From DAIOEK01 sp963828285 (GTDB taxonomy: Bacteria > Chloroflexota > Anaerolineae > Anaerolineales > Anaerolineaceae): 64,000 nt of DNA. Below are positions 8,310-16,874 of the stretch, one piece after another; within the stretch, counting starts at the first letter, position 1; the number at the start of each line of letters is the position of its first letter. The notes beneath the pieces were generated by a model, which did not search any database, was not told the DNA's origin, and was given only the letters and a program-made list of their open reading frames with translations. The translations under genes were made by a program, and so were the position numbers. The stretch lies in the NCBI GenBank assembly GCA_963828285.1, contig CAWHEB010000006.1:90399-154398 (forward strand), given 5' to 3'.

Positions 8310-8876
8310 ATGTTCATAACATTATCAAATTGGTTACAAAGGGTGTCAAAAGGTTGGTTGGTGGCTGTTGCTACTGCTATTTTTGTCCTCTTTCTTATTC
8401 TGATCCTTCCTGCCCAAACAAAATCAATGATGGCATATTCCGCTCATGTCGGTTCGCCTGATATGTCTTTTGCTTATACGCCTGCAGATCTATATCGGAT
8501 GGCAGAATCGTATGGGCCAGCCGGTCGTTCAGCTTATATTCAGGCGCGGTTTACTTTTGACCTTGTCTGGCCGTTGGTTTATACACTTTTTCTCTCTGTG
8601 ACCACCTCTTGGCTTTTATTAAAACTCCCTGGGATCAACACAAAGTGGTTCTTGTTGAATCAGCTTCCGGTCATCGGTATGCTGGCAGACTACACCGAGA
8701 ACATCACTGCAAGCATTGTAATGGCTAAGTATCCACAACTTACACCGGGCGTGGATTACCTTGCTCCGATTTTTTCACTCGTAAAATGGCTGTTCATCTA
8801 TTCCAGTTTCGCGGTGGTCATATTGATATTTTTTGTGGTTGTCTGGCGGACGATTTCTCCTCGTAAGGCGAATTGA
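8310..8876 (+). CDS. Uncharacterised membrane protein
   Basis: 188 residues, family not recognised. About four membrane helices: residues 17-37, 75-98, 115-135 and 155-180. Between the first two is a loop of about 40 residues containing PDMSFAYTPADLYRMAESYG. A clear GGAGAG ribosome site sits 4-10 bases before the ATG. It directly follows the DinB gene and precedes a terminator, so it probably closes a two-gene unit. No enzymatic motif is evident. Confidence 0.7.
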   Translation: MFITLSNWLQRVSKGWLVAVATAIFVLFLILILPAQTKSMMAYSAHVGSPDMSFAYTPADLYRMAESYGPAGRSAYIQARFTFDLVWPLVYTLFLSVTTSWLLLKLPGINTKWFLLNQLPVIGMLADYTENITASIVMAKYPQLTPGVDYLAPIFSLVKWLFIYSSFAVVILIFFVVVWRTISPRKAN

Positions 8877-8956
8877 CTAAAATTCTTTTGATCCTAATTT
8901 TCACGAGTCAGATTTCAATCAAGAAATTTGTATATGAAAACTAGGAACAATCCTTA

Positions 8957-8989
8957 TCCAATCCACGTCTTTTTGTGGATTGGATTTTT
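8957..8989 (+). terminator. Rho-independent terminator
   Basis: Perfect 10-bp stem TCCAATCCAC / GTGGATTGGA with an 8-base loop, followed by TTTTTG. It ends the DinB/membrane protein unit and lies just before the META lipoprotein gene. Confidence 0.85.
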
Positions 8990-9030
8990 GTATTAAACTT
9001 GAAGGATAGGTTCTTATGGAAGAGGAAATC

Positions 9031-9792
9031 ATGATGAAAAAGAAGGTACTTTTTTCAATTCTAATGACCATGGTGTTACTGACTGGGTGTTCGCAAACCA
9101 ATAAGTTGGAGAAAACAGGATGGATACTTAAAAGTCTCAATGGTCAGCCTGCGTTAACCGACTCTACAATAACGCTTAATTTCTCCGAAGGAAAAGCTTC
9201 TGGTACGGATGGTTGTAACAGCATCAATGGATCGTATAAATCTGGCGGCAACAAATTGACCTTCGGCAAAGACTTTATGAGCACAATGATGGCATGTTCT
9301 GAACCTGTGATGAACCAGGCTGCTGATTACATCACCGCTTTGAATCAAACTAAATCATTTAATCTGATCAACGATGTCCTCACAATGCTGGATAAAGCCG
9401 GGCATGAACTGGCAGTCTTTAAGAAACAAAACACGTCCGATCTCGCCGGCACATCCTGGATGGTCACAGGATATAACAATGGAAAGGCCGCAGTTACAAC
9501 CCTGATTACTGGTTCTGAAATTACTCTTTCTTTTGCTCTGGACAGCAAATTGAATGGGAAAGCTGGATGCAACAATTATTCTGCAATGTACGAAATCAAC
9601 CAGGGGACGATCAAAATTGGTCCGTTGGCATCCACAAAAACTATGTGCCTCGAACCAGCCGGGATCATGGAGCAGGAAGCTGCCTATTTGAATGCGTTGA
9701 GTACAGGATCCACGTATCGCATGGACGGGGATAAACTTGAGCTTCGAAACACCGATGGCTTAATTGCTTTATCCCTGAAAAAAGCACAATGA
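9031..9792 (+). CDS. META domain lipoprotein (two META/HslJ domains)
   Basis: 253 residues from the ATG at 9031; the frame opens at 9016, but GAGG at 9020-9023 fits the 9031 start and gives a clean signal peptide. The N-terminus is a lipoprotein signal with lipobox LLTGC. Two META (HslJ-like) domains follow, each with the pattern W-x-L..GTDGCNSINGSY and KAGCNNYSAMY, and each with a late pair of Cys (MMACSEPVM; TMCLEPAG). HslJ-type domains are linked to outer-surface stress resistance, but a molecular role is not known. The tandem arrangement is common in this family. It is followed by a VOC gene 42 bases downstream. Confidence 0.85.
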   Translation: MMKKKVLFSILMTMVLLTGCSQTNKLEKTGWILKSLNGQPALTDSTITLNFSEGKASGTDGCNSINGSYKSGGNKLTFGKDFMSTMMACSEPVMNQAADYITALNQTKSFNLINDVLTMLDKAGHELAVFKKQNTSDLAGTSWMVTGYNNGKAAVTTLITGSEITLSFALDSKLNGKAGCNNYSAMYEINQGTIKIGPLASTKTMCLEPAGIMEQEAAYLNALSTGSTYRMDGDKLELRNTDGLIALSLKKAQ

Positions 9793-9834
9793 CCTCAGTC
9801 GGAAATATTAAGATTTCACAGGGATGATGGGATC

Positions 9835-10227
9835 ATGACACAAACGCTTGCTATGCTGGCTTTAGTCGTTCGAGAATATGACGAAGCAATCACTTTCTTC
9901 ACAGATAATCTAAAATTTGAATTGTTCGAAGATACCGACATGGGGAATGGCAAGCGTTGGGTGGTTATCGCTCCACCCGGTTCCAGCGGATCCCGCATAT
10001 TGCTGGCGAAGGCAAACAATCTGGAGCAGGAGAAGACTATTGGAAACCAAACCGGGGGTAGGGTTTTCCTGTTTTTGCACACCGACGACTTCTGGCGCGA
10101 TTACAATCGAATGAAAACAGATGGGATCAATTTCATTGAGGAACCACGCCATGAATCATATGGAACGGTTGTGGTTTTTACAGACCTGTACGGTAACAAA
10201 TGGGATTTTATTCAACCCAATTTGTAA
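9835..10227 (+). CDS. VOC superfamily (glyoxalase-like) protein
   Basis: 130 residues. Two beta-alpha-beta-beta-beta repeats typical of the vicinal oxygen chelate fold can be traced: LALVVREYDEAITFFTDNLK at the start and GGRVFLFLHTDDFWRDYNRM in the middle, ending in VVVFTDLYGNKWDFIQP. Potential metal ligands are His81-type residue in LHTDD and Glu in the last strand region, though the pattern is incomplete for glyoxalase I. Members include glyoxalases, dioxygenases and antibiotic-resistance proteins; the substrate cannot be told. It probably belongs with the META gene in one unit. Confidence 0.85.
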   Translation: MTQTLAMLALVVREYDEAITFFTDNLKFELFEDTDMGNGKRWVVIAPPGSSGSRILLAKANNLEQEKTIGNQTGGRVFLFLHTDDFWRDYNRMKTDGINFIEEPRHESYGTVVVFTDLYGNKWDFIQPNL

Positions 10228-10469
10228 ATAATTTCCTAATTTAATGATTTAAACATAATTGATATACAAAGCGCATGATCAATGATGTACTTTGATTTCT
10301 TACATTCCAATAACATATTTACATAAACCTGAACTTATTTTGTTTTCAGGCTTTAATAAGAAAAAAATATCTCATGACAATTCTCCTTGAAATATGATGT
10401 CATTGCTGTGACTATTTTCATCTCTTAGGGTTTAACCTCATATACAGTCTTCAACCACACAGGAGCATC

Positions 10470-11720
10470 ATGCTAACCGATAAAGCATTTCGTGTTTACC
10501 CATACCGCTGGGTTGTTTTGGGTGTTTTCATGCTGATTAATCTGACGATCCAGGTCCTCTGGGTTACTTATGCCCCCATTACTGGTCTTGCTGCCAGTTT
10601 TTACGGAGTCTCCGATCTTCAAATCGGTTTATTGGCGATGACATTCATGATCGCTTTTATCCCTTTATCCATTCCCGTTTCATGGGCAATTGACACCTAC
10701 GGATTCCGTTTGACAGTTAGTATCGGTGCCATTCTCATGGGAGTCTTTGGCATCGTCCGCGGACTAGCCGGCACGAATTACACCCTTGTCTTGTTATCAA
10801 CGATTGGAATTGCGATTGCCCAACCGTTCTTATTAAATGCCTGGACTAAGGTTCCTGCGCAGTGGTTTAGTATCAACGAACGTGCGACTTCGGTGGGTTT
10901 GGTGACCCTGGCTAGTTTGGTGGGAACAGCCCTTGGGATGATCCTCACACCGCTTCTCATCGAAACCTACTCCATACCTAATGTCCAGCTTTTCTTTGGA
11001 ATAGCTGCAGCCGTTAGCTCAGTATTGTTCCTGATCTTTGCCAGAGAAAAACCTGCTACTCCACCATGTCCTCAAGGTATGGAAGTTCGCGCGTTAATGC
11101 TGGATGGTTTAAAGCATGCATTGACCATCAAAGATTTCAGGATGTTTTTATTTGTCTCCTTTATTGGTATGGGGATTTTCAACGGTGTCACCACATGGGT
11201 GGAAAATATAATTCGTCCTCGCGGTTTTAGTCCAACTGATGCGGGAGTGACTGGGGCGATGATGCTGGCTGGTGGGGTGGTTGGCGCAGTGGTCATGCCT
11301 ATGTTCTCTGACCGGCAGGCTAAACGCCAGAAATTCATCATGCTCGGATTCCTCCTGGCGATCCCTGGTTTGATCGGTCTGACATTTGCCAATACCGCCT
11401 GGCTGCTGTTCGTCTCTGCATTTGAACTGGGTTTCTTCCTGGTGAGCACAAGTCCGATCGGTATGCAGTATTCTGCCGAGATTACCAATCCCACTCCGGA
11501 AGGTACTTCCACAGGTCTGATCCAGCTATGTGGGCAGGCTTCGGTTGTCTTTGTGTTTATCATGGAAGCGTTGAAAGCTCCTGATGGAGCTTTCACTCCT
11601 GCTTTGTTAGTAGCCGTGATGTTGCTGCTGCTAAGTACTCAATTCATCATTCGCATGAAGGATCCTGTTGTCGCCGAACTACCTCCCGAAATAGACCCGG
11701 AACCGCTGCCTGTCGGTTAG
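10470..11720 (+). CDS. Major facilitator superfamily transporter
   Basis: 416 residues with about twelve hydrophobic segments, the usual MFS length. The N-terminal half shows WVTYAPITGLAASFYGVSD after helix 1 and a loop SWAIDTYGFRLTVSIGAIL that replaces the classic GxLaDrxGrr motif. In the second half MPMFSDRQAKRQKFIMLG is the equivalent loop. The pattern is closest to the FLVCR/eukaryote-like MFS branch that includes vitamin and haem transporters, but this is only an impression. An AGGAG site precedes the ATG. It lies directly upstream of the thiamine operon but ends before the promoter and riboswitch, so it is not controlled by it. Confidence 0.85.
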   Translation: MLTDKAFRVYPYRWVVLGVFMLINLTIQVLWVTYAPITGLAASFYGVSDLQIGLLAMTFMIAFIPLSIPVSWAIDTYGFRLTVSIGAILMGVFGIVRGLAGTNYTLVLLSTIGIAIAQPFLLNAWTKVPAQWFSINERATSVGLVTLASLVGTALGMILTPLLIETYSIPNVQLFFGIAAAVSSVLFLIFAREKPATPPCPQGMEVRALMLDGLKHALTIKDFRMFLFVSFIGMGIFNGVTTWVENIIRPRGFSPTDAGVTGAMMLAGGVVGAVVMPMFSDRQAKRQKFIMLGFLLAIPGLIGLTFANTAWLLFVSAFELGFFLVSTSPIGMQYSAEITNPTPEGTSTGLIQLCGQASVVFVFIMEALKAPDGAFTPALLVAVMLLLLSTQFIIRMKDPVVAELPPEIDPEPLPVG

Positions 11721-11757
11721 GTTGGATTTGATCAACCTAAGGAGAACATACACTTAC

Positions 11758-11787
11758 TTGACGAGGGATCGTTTCTAAAGGTATCAT
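11758..11787 (+). promoter_or_regulatory. Promoter of the thiamine operon
   Basis: TTGACG (11758-11763), an 18-base spacer and TATCAT (11782-11787) give a good sigma-70-type promoter. Transcription would start at about 11794, immediately before the riboswitch P1 stem, which strengthens the call. Confidence 0.75.
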
Positions 11788-11795
11788 TAGTTAAT

Positions 11796-11896
11796 AATTG
11801 AATGGGGAGCCTGAATCGCCAGGCTGAGAGGAAGGCGCAAAGCTTTCGACCCTACGAACCTGATCCGGATAATGCCGGCGGAGGGAGAATGCAATT
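11796..11896 (+). promoter_or_regulatory. TPP riboswitch (THI element)
   Basis: The conserved thi-box core is present: GGCTGAGAGGAAG (11822-11834), CCTACGAACCTGATCCGGAT (11851-11870) and AATGCCGGCGGAGGGAG (11871-11887). AATTG at 11796-11800 can pair with CAATT at 11892-11896 to close P1. TPP binding would lower expression of the downstream thiamine genes. A terminator follows 9 bases later. Gene content downstream (thiamine pyrophosphokinase and thiamine ABC transporter) agrees with the assignment. Confidence 0.97.
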
Positions 11897-11904
11897 GAGT
11901 AATC

Positions 11905-11929
11905 AAACCTCCGTCAGGGAGGTTTTTTG
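11905..11929 (+). terminator. Riboswitch expression platform: terminator containing the SD of tpk
   Basis: AAACCTCC (11905-11912) pairs with GGAGGTTT (11918-11925) around a 5-base loop, followed by TTTTTT. The 3' arm contains GGAGG (11918-11922), the only plausible ribosome site for the TTG at 11927, four bases away. When the hairpin forms, the transcript would both terminate and hide the ribosome site. Confidence 0.85.
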
Positions 11930-12562
11930 TTAACTGAAACTGTATCACTCTACTTAAATGGAGAGTATCCACCTGGCAATGAAACCCGTCCAGAAGGCGT
12001 CATCATCGCTGTCGATGGAGGTCTTCATCACCTCATCAAACACAATTGGCTGCCCGATCTGTTGATCGGAGATCTGGATTCGGTCTTACCTGAAGAACTT
12101 CGAATCATACAATCAGCCAACATTGAGATCGAACTCTTTCCACGCGAAAAAGATTTCACCGATTTCGAATTGGCACTGGATAAAGCAGCTTCATATCATC
12201 CCTCAAAAATTGATATTCATGGCGCATTAGGCGGACGGATCGATCATGAGCTAACCAATCTGGCTGTTTTTGCATCAGAAAAGTATTCAAGTATGGAATT
12301 GAGGATCGTCAATGAAAACCAATCCATCACGCTAATTCGAAAAACGCGCACCATCGACGGTCAACCAGGTGACCTAATTTCATTGATCCCATTCGGCGGC
12401 GAGGTGCAAGGAGTTACGACACATGGTCTTCAATACCCATTAGCAAATGAGACACTGCCTTTGTCTTCAAGCAGGGGAATTTCGAATGTTATGCTAATAC
12501 AAACTGCCGAAGTTATTATCTCTAAAGGATTACTATTATGCGTACATCTATCTATGTCATAA
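11927..12562 (+). CDS. thiN: Thiamine pyrophosphokinase
   Basis: 211 residues. The enzyme converts thiamine plus ATP to thiamine diphosphate, the active cofactor. Family motifs are complete: VDGGLHHL (residue 29 on), DLLIGDLDSV, REKDFTDFELAL, HGALGGRIDHELTN and SSSRGISNV near the end. The start is TTG at 11927, inside the T-run of the riboswitch terminator; no ATG is available near the N-terminus. Its 3' end overlaps thiB by 25 bases. Placing the kinase with the thiamine importer points to salvage: imported thiamine is phosphorylated at once. Expression is expected to drop when TPP is abundant. Confidence 0.93.
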   Translation: MLTETVSLYLNGEYPPGNETRPEGVIIAVDGGLHHLIKHNWLPDLLIGDLDSVLPEELRIIQSANIEIELFPREKDFTDFELALDKAASYHPSKIDIHGALGGRIDHELTNLAVFASEKYSSMELRIVNENQSITLIRKTRTIDGQPGDLISLIPFGGEVQGVTTHGLQYPLANETLPLSSSRGISNVMLIQTAEVIISKGLLLCVHLSMS

Positions 12563-13602
12563 CCATTCTATCCATTCTCGTACTCTCTGCTTGTCAGGCA
12601 GTTCCATCACCATCCATGCAATCATCTACTCCAGTGGTGCTAAAAGTGATGACCCATGATTCTTTCTCTCTGAGTGAATCGGTGGTGAAATCTTTTGAAT
12701 CTGCAAATAATGTACAACTGGAATTCATTAAATCAGGTGATACCGGTTCGGCTTTGAACCGTGCCATATTGACCAAATCCTCTCCCCAGGCGGATGTATT
12801 CTTCGGTGTGGATAATACCTACTTCTCTCGTGCCATCAAAGAAAAGATTTTCCAACCTTACCAATCCCCTTTACTTGCATCCATCTCCGATGAATACAAG
12901 ATTGACTCAACGTTCCAACTGACTCCGGTGGATTTTGGAGATGTGTGTATCAATTATGATAAGGCTTACTTTAAAGATAAAAACTTGGATTTGCCAGCAA
13001 CCCTTGAAGATTTGACCAAACCGGAGTATCAAGGATTGCTCGTTGTGGAAAACCCGGCAACATCCTCACCAGGGCTGGCATTTTTATTGGCAACAATTGC
13101 CCAGTACGGTGAGACCGGTTATCTGGATTACTGGCAGAGACTGGCTGAAAACGGAGTTGTGATCGTAAATGATTGGAACACCGCTTACTACACAAATTTT
13201 TCAGCATCCAGTGGAAAAGGTGCCCAGCCAATGGTGGTATCTTACGCCTCCAGCCCGGCAGCAGAGGTCATCTTTGCGGAGAAGGAATTAAAAGAATCTC
13301 CGACTGCATCGATCGTGTCAAAAAATATGTGTTTCAGACAGGTGGAATTTATCGGTATTCTCAATGGAACGAAGAACCTTGATCTCGCGAAAAAGTTTGT
13401 CGATGCGATGATCAGTCCCGAGATCCAGAACGACATCCCCATGCAAATGTTTGTTTATCCGGTAAATAAGGATGCTGTTCTCCCTGAACAATTCACGAAT
13501 TATTCCCAGGTTCCAAAGGAACCGGCTACGATCTCTGCTGATCGGATTGATCAAAACCGGGAAAAATGGATTCAGGATTGGAGTAGTCAGATCCTCAAAT
13601 GA
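12538..13602 (+). CDS. thiB: Thiamine ABC transporter substrate-binding lipoprotein
   Basis: 354 residues. Lipoprotein signal peptide with lipobox LSACQ (Cys at residue 19), then a Ser/Pro linker and a type II periplasmic-binding fold. Motifs resembling ThiB/TbpA include VLKVMTHDSFSLSESVVKSF, GDTGSALNRAILTKSSPQAD, DVFFGVDNTYFSRAI and QLTPVDFGDVCINYDKAYF. It captures thiamine or its phosphates outside the cell and delivers them to ThiP. It starts within the end of thiN (AAAGGA site) and overlaps thiP by 4 bases. Context and motif order make the specificity likely, though an ABC family for iron or other solutes is the next alternative. Confidence 0.9.
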   Translation: MRTSIYVITILSILVLSACQAVPSPSMQSSTPVVLKVMTHDSFSLSESVVKSFESANNVQLEFIKSGDTGSALNRAILTKSSPQADVFFGVDNTYFSRAIKEKIFQPYQSPLLASISDEYKIDSTFQLTPVDFGDVCINYDKAYFKDKNLDLPATLEDLTKPEYQGLLVVENPATSSPGLAFLLATIAQYGETGYLDYWQRLAENGVVIVNDWNTAYYTNFSASSGKGAQPMVVSYASSPAAEVIFAEKELKESPTASIVSKNMCFRQVEFIGILNGTKNLDLAKKFVDAMISPEIQNDIPMQMFVYPVNKDAVLPEQFTNYSQVPKEPATISADRIDQNREKWIQDWSSQILK

Positions 13603-15318
13603 CGAATCAGGGGTTTTGGATAAAAAAGTTGATCACCCGTATTAACCTGAAATGGTTTCTTTGGGTGATTCCCACCCTTTTTATCATCCTCTTCTTTTTT
13701 TACCCACTGGTTACCATCTTCAAAACCAGCTTTGACCGAATTCCATCATCTGGAATCCTTTCAATCCCTTGGTCGTTGATTCTAAAGCGCGTCAGTTTCA
13801 CTTTCTGGCAAGCAGGTCTTTCTACATTCTTTACATTTCTAATCGGATTACCGACTGCTTTCCTTTTTGCCAGATACTCCTTTCCAGGCAGAAGAGCATT
13901 GCAGGTGATCACCAGTCTCCCTTTCATGCTCCCGACTGTCGTTGTTGCTGCAGGTTTCACAGCAATCGTTGGTCCCAATGGATTTCTGAATAGCATTTTG
14001 GCCAGAGCGTTCCATTTATCGAACCCTCCAATACAGATCATGGGAACATTGACTGCGATAATCCTGGCACATGTTTTCTACAACGTCACCATTGTCCTCA
14101 GATTGGTGGGAGGATCGTTAACTCGGCTGGATCCGCGCTATTCCATGACAGCCAGGACTCTGGGAGCGAATTGCTGGCAGGTCTTGCGTTGGGTTACGAT
14201 TTCGCTGATCCGTCCGGTACTGATCGCAGCGCTGGTCCTTGGTATTCTTGTTCGATTTCACCAGTTTCGGGGTTATCCTTCTTCTTGGCAGTCCACAAAC
14301 AGCAACACTGGAAGTGGAAATCTATAACTCAGACCATGAATTTGTTCAATCTACCCTTGGCTGGGATTCTAACCCTCATCCAACTATTGATTACTTTGGT
14401 TTTATCGATTGTATACCGATCGATTTCCACCAATCAGGTGGTATCCAACCCGGTAACAGAACATGAGAATCTCCACCCTACCCAAAGTATGATCGAAAAG
14501 CTCTCTATCGGAATTATGGTTTCAATCCTTCTGGTATTGAGTTATTCTCCCCCTGGCATCCCTGATTGGTAGGTCCTTCATTCCATTATCGCCACCAGGA
14601 GAGCAATCGTATCTACTCTTCCTCACTTTTCGTTGCGAATACTATTTCGCTCTGTTCCAAAACCCCCGCCAGAGCTTCTTTTATATTCCACCGGCAAACG
14701 CGATACTGTTTCTCGCTCCGGTACGGTGATTCTCACAGCCACTAATCTCACTGTGTTCTAGGGATTCTTCTATCCTATGCCTTGCTGACAAGATCTATCT
14801 TTGCAAAAACAATGGATATAATTTGGTATCTTCCGCTCGGCGCATCTGCAGTCACATTAGGCCTTGGGATTCTCCTCGCTTTCAGTCAACCTCCGTTCAA
14901 TTGGCTAAATTCTCTCTGGTTGATCCCGTTTGTTCATACCCTGGTTGCTCTCCCCTTTGTCTTGCGGACGATCTCTCCAGCCATCAATGGGATACCACCC
15001 GAACTAAGGCAGGCTGCTGCAGTATTGGGACAGTCTCCAGCCAAAGTGTTCCTAACGGTCGACCTTCCTTTGCTGCGTCAACCGATCATCTCTGCCCTGA
15101 TCTTCGCATTCACCATTTCCCTCGGGGAATTCGGGGCAACCACGTTCCTCGCCAGACCTGATGCTCCAACGATTCCGGTGGCAATTTTCCGCTATCTATC
15201 CCAACCTGGGAGTATGAATTATGGGCAGGCGATGGCTATGGCATCCATCCTGTTGATCATTTGTTCCGTCGGTATTTTATCTGCGCAACTATTTCACCTC
15301 CCCAACAGCGAGATGTAA
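13599..15318 (+). pseudogene. thiP: Thiamine ABC transporter permease ThiP, multiply frameshifted
   Basis: The 1.7-kb span codes for a complete double-length permease (about 570 residues, two copies of the permease domain) but the frame changes about six times. Frame 1 covers 13599-14260 and contains the first EAA-type loop (TARTLGANCWQVLRWVTI). The reading then jumps near 14255, 14325, 14545, 14710 and 14755, and the last part (from about 14755 to 15318) is open with the second loop (AAAVLGQSPAKVFLTVDLPL) and FTISLGEFGATTFLARPD. The shifts I can place are repaired by removing one base (for example C near 14255, A near 14328, C in a C5 run near 14542, G near 14753). The dense damage may be real decay or a poorly resolved consensus. 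Confidence 0.85.
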
Positions 15319-15320
15319 CT

Positions 15321-16373
15321 ATGCAAAACCTCCTCGAGATTAAACATCTATACAAAATGTATGAAGAAAAACCCTTATTGCAGGACATTTCACTGGTCCT
15401 GAATACAGGGGAGACTATTTGTCTGTTGGGTGCTTCAGGTAGTGGAAAAAGCACCCTGCTGAGAATGATTGCAGGTATCGAGTTACCAGATAGCGGAGAG
15501 ATATTGTGGAATGGCGAAAATATTCTGAAAACCCCAGCTCATCTCCGTAATTTCGGTTTAATGTTCCAGAGTTACGCTTTGTTCCCGCATCTCAATGTCT
15601 GGCAGAATGTTGCTTTCGGTTTACGCTCCCGTCACTTGACTCGCGATCGGATATCATCCCGAGTGGATGAAGTTCTCGGTACAGTGAATATGCTTTCCTT
15701 TGCCTATCGTAAAGTTACAGAACTTTCCGGTGGCGAACAGCAGCGTGTGGCTCTGGCTCGAACGTTGGCGATCCAACCCCGGTTGCTCATGCTGGATGAA
15801 CCTTTAGCAGCACTCGACCGCAGTCTTCGGCAGGAATTGCTCGCTGAACTCCGTGATATTCTTCACAAAACATCGATCCCGGCGATTTATGTGACCCATG
15901 ACCAGGAAGAAGCTTATTCAATCGCGGATAAGCTAGTTCTCCTGATCGACGGGCACATCCAACAGGAAGGTACTCCACAACAGGTCTATAGTGATCCATA
16001 CAATGTGGATGTGGCTAGATTTCTCGGATTGAATAATTTAATCCAGGGGCAAATAGTGGTATCTGGGAGTTCGGTAATGGTAAGTACTAGATTGGGCGAC
16101 TTTAGAATACCAGCCAATCCTCATCACGATTTCAAACCCAACGATCATGTCATCCTCGTATTTCGCAAAGCAGAGATGATTCAGGCAGAATGGAATATGA
16201 TCGAAGGAAAAATTTTAGACGCTGTATTTCGTGAGGATGGTTATATTACCAAAGTGGCCATGGATGGTATTGTCTTTACTTTTCTCTTGGATACTTTATG
16301 TAAGATGGGGGAGAAGGTAAAATTACACCTGCCAGGTGAATTTATCCTGGTTTTTAATGGGAAGGCACAATGA
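15321..16373 (+). CDS. ABC transporter ATPase, thiamine operon (PotA/FbpC size)
   Basis: 350 residues from the ATG at 15321, three bases after the thiP stop; an earlier open frame (15261) overlaps thiP. It has Walker A GASGSGKST, Q-loop LMFQSYALFPHLNVWQNV, signature LSGGEQQRVALAR, Walker B LLMLDEPLAALD and H-loop YVTHDQEEAY. About 110 residues beyond the ATPase domain form a TOBE-like C-terminal region. Classical ThiQ is about 230 residues and lacks this extension, so by size it resembles PotA/FbpC-type ATPases, yet its place makes it the energy source for ThiB/ThiP. The stop overlaps the next start as ATGA. Confidence 0.88.
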   Translation: MQNLLEIKHLYKMYEEKPLLQDISLVLNTGETICLLGASGSGKSTLLRMIAGIELPDSGEILWNGENILKTPAHLRNFGLMFQSYALFPHLNVWQNVAFGLRSRHLTRDRISSRVDEVLGTVNMLSFAYRKVTELSGGEQQRVALARTLAIQPRLLMLDEPLAALDRSLRQELLAELRDILHKTSIPAIYVTHDQEEAYSIADKLVLLIDGHIQQEGTPQQVYSDPYNVDVARFLGLNNLIQGQIVVSGSSVMVSTRLGDFRIPANPHHDFKPNDHVILVFRKAEMIQAEWNMIEGKILDAVFREDGYITKVAMDGIVFTFLLDTLCKMGEKVKLHLPGEFILVFNGKAQ

Positions 16374-16865
16374 CAACACTAACAGTGATCAAACATCGAG
16401 CGAACGGAGAAGAGGTGATGCGTTATTCGGGTGAAGTCGTGACCCGGACAGACGATATGGTAGTCGTCAATGCCCGCTTCACTGCAACTGACCGAGTATT
16501 TTTTGGAATGCCATTGAAGAAGGATGATCTATTTGTGGAAGCCTACTTTAAAGACCGCTGGTATAACATCTATGAGATCTATGATCGAGATGACAATACA
16601 CGAAAAGGTTGGTATTGTAATATTTCTCGTCCAGCTGTTTGGAATGACTCGCAGATCAGCTTTGATGACCTTGCTTTGGATCTTGTTGGTTTTTCCTGAT
16701 GGGAAACAAATTGTTTTGGACGAGGATGAGTTCGAGATCGTGGATCTGGATCCGGAGGAGAAGTTGACAGCTCGAAACGCATTAGCTGAGCTGCAGGATA
16801 TTTTTTCCTTGCCGGAAGGATTCCAGATGCGTCGTGATTTGATCAAACACGAACCTTTTGCCTGA
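16370..16865 (+). CDS. DUF402 domain protein (one frameshift)
   Basis: Two overlapping frames together make one DUF402 protein of about 164 residues. The first (16370 on) gives the beta-rich domain with YSGEVVTRTDDMVVVNARF, GWYCNISRPAVW and FDDLALDL; the second (ending 16865) gives VFPDGKQIVLDEDEFEIVDL, the family C-terminus. Removing one base in GTTGGTTTTT near 16691 joins them as DLALDLVVFPDGKQ. DUF402 includes nucleoside phosphatases acting on nucleoside di- and triphosphates in some species. It starts with an ATGA overlap with the ABC ATPase gene, so it is in the thiamine operon. Confidence 0.85.
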
Positions 16866-16874
16866 GGAGAATCT

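Noticed and set aside
10228..10469. Possible small RNA or gene in the AT-rich gap before the MFS gene
   Set aside because: Only a weak 6-bp inverted repeat near 10329 is present; no consistent RNA or coding signal.
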